Shown one piece after another: positions 29,477 through 33,943 of a stretch of 33,943 nt of DNA (position 1 is its first letter; every line of letters starts with the position of its first letter). Both the position numbers and the translations under genes were made by a program. The notes under the pieces are model-generated. The model had not been told where the DNA came from. It ran no database searches and was given only the letters and a program-made list of their open reading frames with translations. Origin of the DNA: Planctomycetales bacterium (lineage in GTDB: Bacteria > Planctomycetota > JAKEIC01); NCBI GenBank assembly GCA_022614695.1, contig JAKEIC010000368.1:1-33943 (forward strand). The letters are read 5' to 3'.

Positions 29477-30780
29477 TGCCCAGCAAGAATGACAAGGAGC
29501 TCGCCCGCCTCGCCGAGCACCTGGGCTTCGCGTCCGAGGACACGCTCGCGAAGGCCCTCGAGACCCAGCGCGGGCTCGAGAAGGAGGGGGCGCTCGTCAC
29601 CCTGGACCGCCTCCTCGTCGAGAAGGGGGTCCTCACGCCGATCCAGGTCGAGATCCTCCTCGAGAAGCAGGGGCGGAAGGTCGTCTACTGCACGGGTTGC
29701 ACGACCAAGTTCAACGTCTTCACCGTCGAGGGCGGGTCCACGGTCGCCTGCCGCAAGTGCGGGACCCAGATCCCGGTCCCCGTCCGGCTCACGCAGAGGC
29801 CGCTCCTGGAGGAGGGCGTCGCCCCGGCCCGCCCGCTCGCCCCCTCCGGGGAGGACGGCCCCGACCCGCTGATCGGGAAGACCCTCGGCGGCTACCGGAT
29901 CCAGGAGCGGACCGCGAGCGGGGGGATGGGGGTCGTCTATCGCGCGCAGCAGCTCTCGCTCGACCGGATCGTGTCGCTGAAGGTCCTCCCGCCGCACCTC
30001 ACGAAGGACCCGACCTACGTCAAGCGCTTCCTCAAGGAGGCGAAGGCCGCCGGCCGGCTCCAGCACCCGAACATCATCCAGGTCTACGACATCGGGGAGG
30101 CCGAGGGCACCTACTACTTCTCGATGGAATACGTCGAGGGACAGTCGCTCGCGGAGCTCCTGCGCACCCGATCGCCGCTGGGCATCGAGACCGCCGCCCG
30201 GATCGCGATCCAGATCGCGAAGGCCCTCTCTTACGCGCACCGCGCCGAGATCCTCCACCGCGACATCCGGCCCGAGACGATCATGATCACCGAGGAGGGA
30301 GTGGCGAAGCTCGCGGAGCTCGGCTTCACGAAGGCCCTCGACGAGCAGGCGGTCCTCGGCGTCGCCGGCGGCGCGCTCGAGAACCCGTTCTACCTCGCGC
30401 CCGAGCAGGTCACCGACTCGAGGAAGGTCGGGCCGCCCGCCGACCTCTACTCGCTCGGGGCGACCCTCTACCGGATGGTCACGGGGGTGCGGCCGCTCGG
30501 CGGGAAGAACGTGGTCGAGGTGCTGTCGGCGCTCCTGCACGAGGAGCCGCGCCCGGCCGAGGAGGTGAGGCCGGAGATCGGCGATCCCCTCGGCGCGCTC
30601 ATCCGGCGGGCGATGGCGAAGAGGATCGAGGAGAGGTTCGGGAACGCCGACGAGCTGCTGGCCGCGCTCCGGGCGCTCGACCTGAACGCCGACTCGGGCC
30701 GGATCCCGCGCGAGGAGCGGGTGCCGCTCTCGGAGAGGCTCAAGGAGTTCACGCGGCGGATCCGGCGGAGGAAGAACTAG
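29476..30780 (+). CDS. Zinc-ribbon Ser/Thr protein kinase homologue, probable pseudokinase
   Basis: The 434-residue protein has an N-terminal helical domain (~5-65) like the type II secretion ATPase N-terminal fold (LGFASEDTLAKALETQ...LLVEKGVLTPIQVEILLE). A CxxC-CxxC zinc ribbon follows (Cys72/75/92/95), then a PknB-like kinase domain (~133-415). The Gly loop ASGGMGVVY, Lys169 (VSLKVL), Glu188 and APEQ are kept. The catalytic loop reads HRDIRPETI: the usual Lys is Arg265 and the metal-binding Asn is Thr268. The DFG motif is ELG (Glu281). Loss of both metal ligands argues against normal phosphotransfer. The C-terminus is basic (RRIRRRKN). There is no membrane span. I infer a cytoplasmic signalling scaffold. 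Confidence 0.88.
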   Translation: MPSKNDKELARLAEHLGFASEDTLAKALETQRGLEKEGALVTLDRLLVEKGVLTPIQVEILLEKQGRKVVYCTGCTTKFNVFTVEGGSTVACRKCGTQIPVPVRLTQRPLLEEGVAPARPLAPSGEDGPDPLIGKTLGGYRIQERTASGGMGVVYRAQQLSLDRIVSLKVLPPHLTKDPTYVKRFLKEAKAAGRLQHPNIIQVYDIGEAEGTYYFSMEYVEGQSLAELLRTRSPLGIETAARIAIQIAKALSYAHRAEILHRDIRPETIMITEEGVAKLAELGFTKALDEQAVLGVAGGALENPFYLAPEQVTDSRKVGPPADLYSLGATLYRMVTGVRPLGGKNVVEVLSALLHEEPRPAEEVRPEIGDPLGALIRRAMAKRIEERFGNADELLAALRALDLNADSGRIPREERVPLSERLKEFTRRIRRRKN

Positions 30781-30803
30781 GCTCGACGCGGCGACGCGGG
30801 GAC
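30780..30803. repeat. 24-bp dispersed repeat, copy 2
   Basis: This is an exact copy of the sequence at 20066-20089, starting at the last base of the pseudokinase stop codon. It is extended here by a further GCGGCGA unit. The remaining spacer to 30879 is GC-rich and holds the GATAAT box (30866-30871) of the next gene. Confidence 0.5.
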
Positions 30804-30879
30804 GCGGCGAGGGGGGGCGGATCGCGCTCGGCCCGGCTCCGTGTCGCCGCGGCGGCACGGTCTGCGATAATCCGGGACG

Positions 30880-31785
30880 GTGATAGACCCCCGCCTCTAT
30901 GTGTTCATGGGGATCTCGGTCCTCGTCGCGGGCTGGATCCTGTGGACGATCCGGGATCCCCTGCGCGTGCAGGCCTGGCGGGACCGGTTCGGGCGGGTGG
31001 GGGCCTTCTTCGAGCGCGGCCCGGTGGGCCGCTGGTTCGACCGCTCTCTCGGCCTCAAGATGGCCCGCAAGAGCCTCGCCGAGCACCTCGCGGGCGGGAA
31101 CCCCGAGCGGGCGATCGCGCTCGCGAAGCAGTACGGGCTCGTGGGAGAAGCCGTCGAGATCGTCACGAAGTCGCGCGGCGTCGAGGACGCGGCGCGGTTC
31201 GCGCGGGCCTGCGGGGACGAGGCGCTGGCGCGGAGCCTCTTCACGAGGGCGAGCCACGCCTTCGCGGCGGCGGGCGACCATGCGCGCGCGGCGCTCGCGG
31301 CCGAGGAGGGGGGCCTCACGCGCGAGGCGGCGGCCGAGTACGGGAAGGTTGCCGGGGGGGGCGGGGACCTCAGGAAGGCGCAGCTCGCCGAGCGGGAGCA
31401 CCGCTGGTCGGAGGCCCTCGAGATCTTCATCCGGATGGGCGCGGTCGGCGACGCGTTCCGCGTGGCGGAGAAGGGGAAGCTGCTGCGGGAGCTGGTGAAC
31501 GCGGCGGAGATGCGAGGGGACGGCGCGCTCCTCCGCGGCGCGGCCGAGGCGGCGAAGCTGCTCGGGGACCGCGCGAAGGAGGTGGCGCTCTACCGCCGCG
31601 CCGGCGACCTCGCGGCGGCCCTGACGGCCGCCCGCGCCGGGAAGCTCGCCCAGCAGGAGCGGGAGATCCTGCATCTCCTCAAGGCCCGGAACGCCCCGCC
31701 GCCCGACGCGCACGTCGAGGCGCCGCGGGCCCCGGCGGACTCGGAGCCCCCCCCGCCGATGTTCTCGGGGGGCGGGGGCCAGTAG
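30880..31785 (+). CDS. Membrane-anchored helical-repeat (TPR-like) protein
   Basis: The 301-residue product starts at GTG 30880, 8 nt after a GATAAT -10-like box, so the mRNA may be leaderless. An N-terminal membrane helix (YVFMGISVLVAGWILWTI, ~7-24) is followed by a basic segment and ~200 residues of short Ala-rich helical pairs (NPERAIALAKQYGLVGEAVEIV, ALARSLFTRASHAFAAAGDHARAALAAEEGG, RWSEALEIFIRMGAVGDAFRVAEKG), like TPR or coatomer/clathrin-type alpha-solenoids. The tail is Pro-rich (SEPPPPMFSGGGGQ). It is probably anchored with the solenoid in the cytoplasm. Function unknown. Confidence 0.75.
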   Translation: MIDPRLYVFMGISVLVAGWILWTIRDPLRVQAWRDRFGRVGAFFERGPVGRWFDRSLGLKMARKSLAEHLAGGNPERAIALAKQYGLVGEAVEIVTKSRGVEDAARFARACGDEALARSLFTRASHAFAAAGDHARAALAAEEGGLTREAAAEYGKVAGGGGDLRKAQLAEREHRWSEALEIFIRMGAVGDAFRVAEKGKLLRELVNAAEMRGDGALLRGAAEAAKLLGDRAKEVALYRRAGDLAAALTAARAGKLAQQEREILHLLKARNAPPPDAHVEAPRAPADSEPPPPMFSGGGGQ

Positions 31786-31862
31786 GAGAGGCCAACGACC
31801 GGCGCCGCGGGTCCTGCCGCGGCGAACAGCCCTACGCCCATGCTCGAAGTCCGGAGCCGCAT

Positions 31863-31931
31863 CGCAGGGGGCTCGCGCCCCCTGCAACCCCCGTCGGCGA
31901 ATTCTGGGGGTGCGGGGGCGAAGCCCCTGCG
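31863..31931. repeat. Multi-hairpin palindromic element upstream of tyrS
   Basis: Within 69 bp are a perfect 9-bp hairpin (GCAGGGGGC, 31864-31872, with 31877-31885, TCGC loop), an ACCCCC/GGGGGT pair (31887-31892, 31906-31911) and a GGGGGC-GAA-GCCCC hairpin. The outer ends (CGCAGGGG, CCCCTGCG) are also complementary, so the whole can fold as a three-way structure. It looks like a palindromic repeat unit. The rest of the 247-bp gap 31786-32032 holds no gene I can support. Confidence 0.5.
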
Positions 31932-32016
31932 CTGCGGTCAATCGGCGGTCCGTGGACGGCGCGCGCCCGCTCGCGGCGTCACCCGCGGCCGAACCGGTCT
32001 GTCAGAGAAGACTCGG

Positions 32017-32022
32017 TAGAAT
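32017..32022 (+). promoter_or_regulatory. -10 box of tyrS (near-leaderless)
   Basis: TAGAAT lies 10 nt before the ATG at 32033. No convincing -35 is visible 16-18 bp upstream. The position matches other -10 boxes in this window and supports this start over the in-frame ATG at 31910. Confidence 0.5.
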
Positions 32023-32032
32023 CACGGACCCC

Positions 32033-33841
32033 ATGAGCGGGCCACACATGGCCACCGCCGCCGAGCAGTTCGCCCTCCTCAAGCAGGGCACCGTCGAGAT
32101 CGTCCCGGAGGACGAGTTCCGGCAGAAGCTCGAGCGCTCGGTCCGCGAGAAGAAGCCGCTCCGCGTGAAGCAGGGCTTCGACCCGACGGCGCCCGACATC
32201 CACCTCGGGCACACGATCGGGCTCATGAAGCTCAAGCAGTTCCAGGACCTCGGGCACCAGATCGTCCTCATCGTGGGCGACTACACGGCGCAGGTCGGGG
32301 ACCCGTCGGAGAGGTCCGAGACCCGGCCGCGGCTCACGCACGAGGCCGTGAAGAGGAACGCCCAGACCTACCTGGACCAGTTCGGGAAGGTCCTCGACAT
32401 GGCGCGGACCGAGGTCCGCTGGAACGGCGAGTGGTTCTCTGGCCTCGCGTTCTCGCAGGTCTTGGAGCTAGCAGCGCGGTTCACGACAGCGAGGATCCTT
32501 GAACGTGATGACTTCGCCGCGCGCTTGAAGGCGGAACGTCCTGTGGGGCTCCACGAACTCTTCTATGTCGTGATGCAGGCGCATGACTCCGTGGTCGTTC
32601 GCGCCGACGTAGAGCTTGGAGGCACGGAGCAGAAGTTCAACCTTCTTGCAGCTCGCGACCTGCAACGTGCGGCCGGACAGGAGCCCCAGATAGCGATCAC
32701 GCTGCCAATCCTGACTGGGACGGATGGTAGCCCTCGGATGTCGAAGAGTCTCGGGAACTACATCGGCGTCAACGAGTCTCCAACCGAGCAGTTCGGGAAG
32801 ACCATGAGCACGCCCGACGAGAACTTGCCGAGCTGGTACCTCCTGCTATCTGGTCTGCCTCCGGCCGAGCGGGATCGTTGGCTGGCGAGCAACGTTCGTC
32901 AGCGCGATGCAAAGGAGAATCTCGCGAAGATCATCGTTGCTCGATACCACGGGGCGCAGGCGGCCGAGCACGCTGCCGACCGGTTCCGCAGGGAGCACTC
33001 AGAGGGAGAACTCCCTGAGGATATCCCCCCCTATCACCTTGGGCACCTAGTTCTGGAGCGCTCCGACCGCGGGCCCTGGCTCGCGCTCTTGGTGGACTCG
33101 CAACTTGCGAGTAGTCGGAGCGAAGCACGGCGACTGATCGAGCAGAAGGGCGTAACGCACTTTCACCGTGGGGAACCACACGTAGTGCGCGATCCCTGGG
33201 AGTGGCCAGCTCTCAGCGATGGCGACATCGTGCGTGTCGGGAGGAGATTCCGCAGGATCTCCCTTGCGTCCGACCAATCATGGCCGGGGCCACGGGTTCA
33301 AGTGCAAGCTAAGCTGACGGAATCGGGACCTAAGATCCATACGGCGCGGTTCGTTGGCAAGCGGCTGATCGAGCGCTGGAAGGAGAAGAGCAATCTCGTA
33401 GTGTTCAAGACCGCGGCGGGTCTACATGCCGTGCGATCCAAGACGGGGGGATGGGACCCGGAAATCGACTTCCGACTTCCCCGGGACATCCATGTCCGTG
33501 ACGTGGTTGCGGTCAAGGCCCGAGTCCTCTGCGAGCCTCAGGGTGACGCGGCGTTCTACACGGGCATCCGGGACGCCATGAGCACGTACTGGATTACGTA
33601 CTGTCCCTCAGCATCCGAAGTACCATCCGGAGGTGTGCATCCCAAGAACCCGAACGAGCACGTATTCTCGATCAAATGGCAACGGGGAGAGTGGGTCGAG
33701 CTCGCGATCGATCTCATGGAGCAGGTCCGACACACGAACTTCTTCGCTCACTTGCCCGAACTCTATCTGGACACATTCCGAATCCGCGGGCCTGTGTCGG
33801 TCGAAGAGCTGAAGATCGAGACACGACAACAGTCAGGTTGA
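32033..33841 (+). CDS. tyrS: Tyrosyl-tRNA synthetase with a long C-terminal extension; compositional mosaic
   Basis: The 602-residue product is a class I TyrRS. It has the HIGH motif HLGH (57-60), the tyrosine/ATP site IVGDYTAQVGDPS, GGTEQKFNLL, KMSKS as RMSKS (235-239) and an S4 tRNA-binding domain (~347-411). Typical enzymes end there at ~400-430 residues. About 190 further residues follow (IDFRLPRDIHVRDVVAVKARVL, TYWITYCPS, FSIKWQRGEWVELAIDL), strand-rich and of a fold I do not recognise. Codons up to ~143 are almost all G/C-ending, as in the rest of the window; from ~32460 A/T-ending codons become common and stay so to the end of the window. The switch falls between HIGH and KMSKS, inside the catalytic fold, yet the frame is intact. 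This suggests homologous replacement by a foreign tyrS segment, or a chimeric assembly. Confidence 0.9.
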   Translation: MSGPHMATAAEQFALLKQGTVEIVPEDEFRQKLERSVREKKPLRVKQGFDPTAPDIHLGHTIGLMKLKQFQDLGHQIVLIVGDYTAQVGDPSERSETRPRLTHEAVKRNAQTYLDQFGKVLDMARTEVRWNGEWFSGLAFSQVLELAARFTTARILERDDFAARLKAERPVGLHELFYVVMQAHDSVVVRADVELGGTEQKFNLLAARDLQRAAGQEPQIAITLPILTGTDGSPRMSKSLGNYIGVNESPTEQFGKTMSTPDENLPSWYLLLSGLPPAERDRWLASNVRQRDAKENLAKIIVARYHGAQAAEHAADRFRREHSEGELPEDIPPYHLGHLVLERSDRGPWLALLVDSQLASSRSEARRLIEQKGVTHFHRGEPHVVRDPWEWPALSDGDIVRVGRRFRRISLASDQSWPGPRVQVQAKLTESGPKIHTARFVGKRLIERWKEKSNLVVFKTAAGLHAVRSKTGGWDPEIDFRLPRDIHVRDVVAVKARVLCEPQGDAAFYTGIRDAMSTYWITYCPSASEVPSGGVHPKNPNEHVFSIKWQRGEWVELAIDLMEQVRHTNFFAHLPELYLDTFRIRGPVSVEELKIETRQQSG

Positions 33842-33943
33842 CGAGTCGCGTGGACCCACGTCGCCGACCTACCGTAGGCGTCGAAGATCGCTATGCCGCG
33901 GTTCTATCCGGCTTGGGCTCCCCGTCCCCCCTTCCGGGCCTCC

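Noticed and set aside
33842-33943. Terminator or further gene after tyrS
   Set aside because: Only a 5-bp CGTGG/CCACG dyad is visible and there is no supportable ORF before the window ends.

Overview
The window is about 34 kb of very GC-rich bacterial DNA, with nearly every third codon position G or C. It is densely coding, with many ATGA, GTGA and TGATG gene overlaps. The gene content (degenerate Ser/Thr-kinase proteins with zinc ribbons, a GspG-like membrane protein, CAP/HEAT and TPR-type secreted proteins, a lipoprotein phytase, split propionyl-CoA carboxylase and methylmalonyl-CoA mutase genes) suggests an uncultured high-GC planctomycete or a relative in the PVC group. That placement is an inference from style; there is no rRNA gene in the window. 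No tRNA, rRNA or CRISPR array was seen.

Region 1 (1-7418, minus strand) is the most striking part. A near-consensus sigma70-type promoter (7390-7418) drives a compact operon: a YtrA-type GntR regulator, a slipin/stomatin SPFH membrane protein, an unrecognised 330-residue protein, three consecutive small charged helical proteins that look like ESCRT-III (Snf7/CHMP) subunits, a 23-codon leader-like ORF flanked by two perfect hairpins, a Vps4/katanin-type AAA ATPase with an N-terminal MIT-like three-helix domain, a Memo/AmmB protein, and a membrane protein that starts with a remnant kinase N-lobe and runs off the window. The first ESCRT-III-like protein ends in a MIM1-like helix, the kind of motif MIT domains bind. 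I read this as a candidate complete bacterial ESCRT-III/Vps4-like membrane-remodelling system, which as far as I know is not described for bacteria beyond PspA/Vipp1.

Region 2 (7574-10926, minus) holds two secreted or lipid-anchored proteins of unknown function that share a paralogous helical domain. Region 3 (11031-15221, plus) is a propionate/methylmalonyl-CoA operon: biotin carboxylase, biotin carrier protein, mutase large subunit and epimerase. Region 4 (15218-16992) is acpP-fabF with its own promoter and an intrinsic terminator. Region 5 (17006-20057) has a LigD-phosphoesterase-like domain fused to a membrane protein, a 165-bp MITE-like palindrome with a 4-bp target duplication, a sigma54-activator-type response regulator and a GspG-like protein. 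Region 6 (20139-23425) has a beta-propeller phytase facing a three-gene minus-strand operon that ends in a CAP/HEAT protein.

Region 7 (23473-30780, plus) is a long operon of cmk, plsC, rpsA and glmS, continuing into a secreted protein and a pseudokinase. Region 8 (30880-33841) has a membrane-anchored repeat protein and tyrS. tyrS changes base composition abruptly at about 32460, in the middle of its catalytic domain, and carries about 190 extra C-terminal residues. Recurrent small-scale features are near-leaderless promoters (-10 box 7-12 nt before the start codon), perfect inverted repeats that contain start or stop codons, and heptamer tandem repeats at gene junctions.
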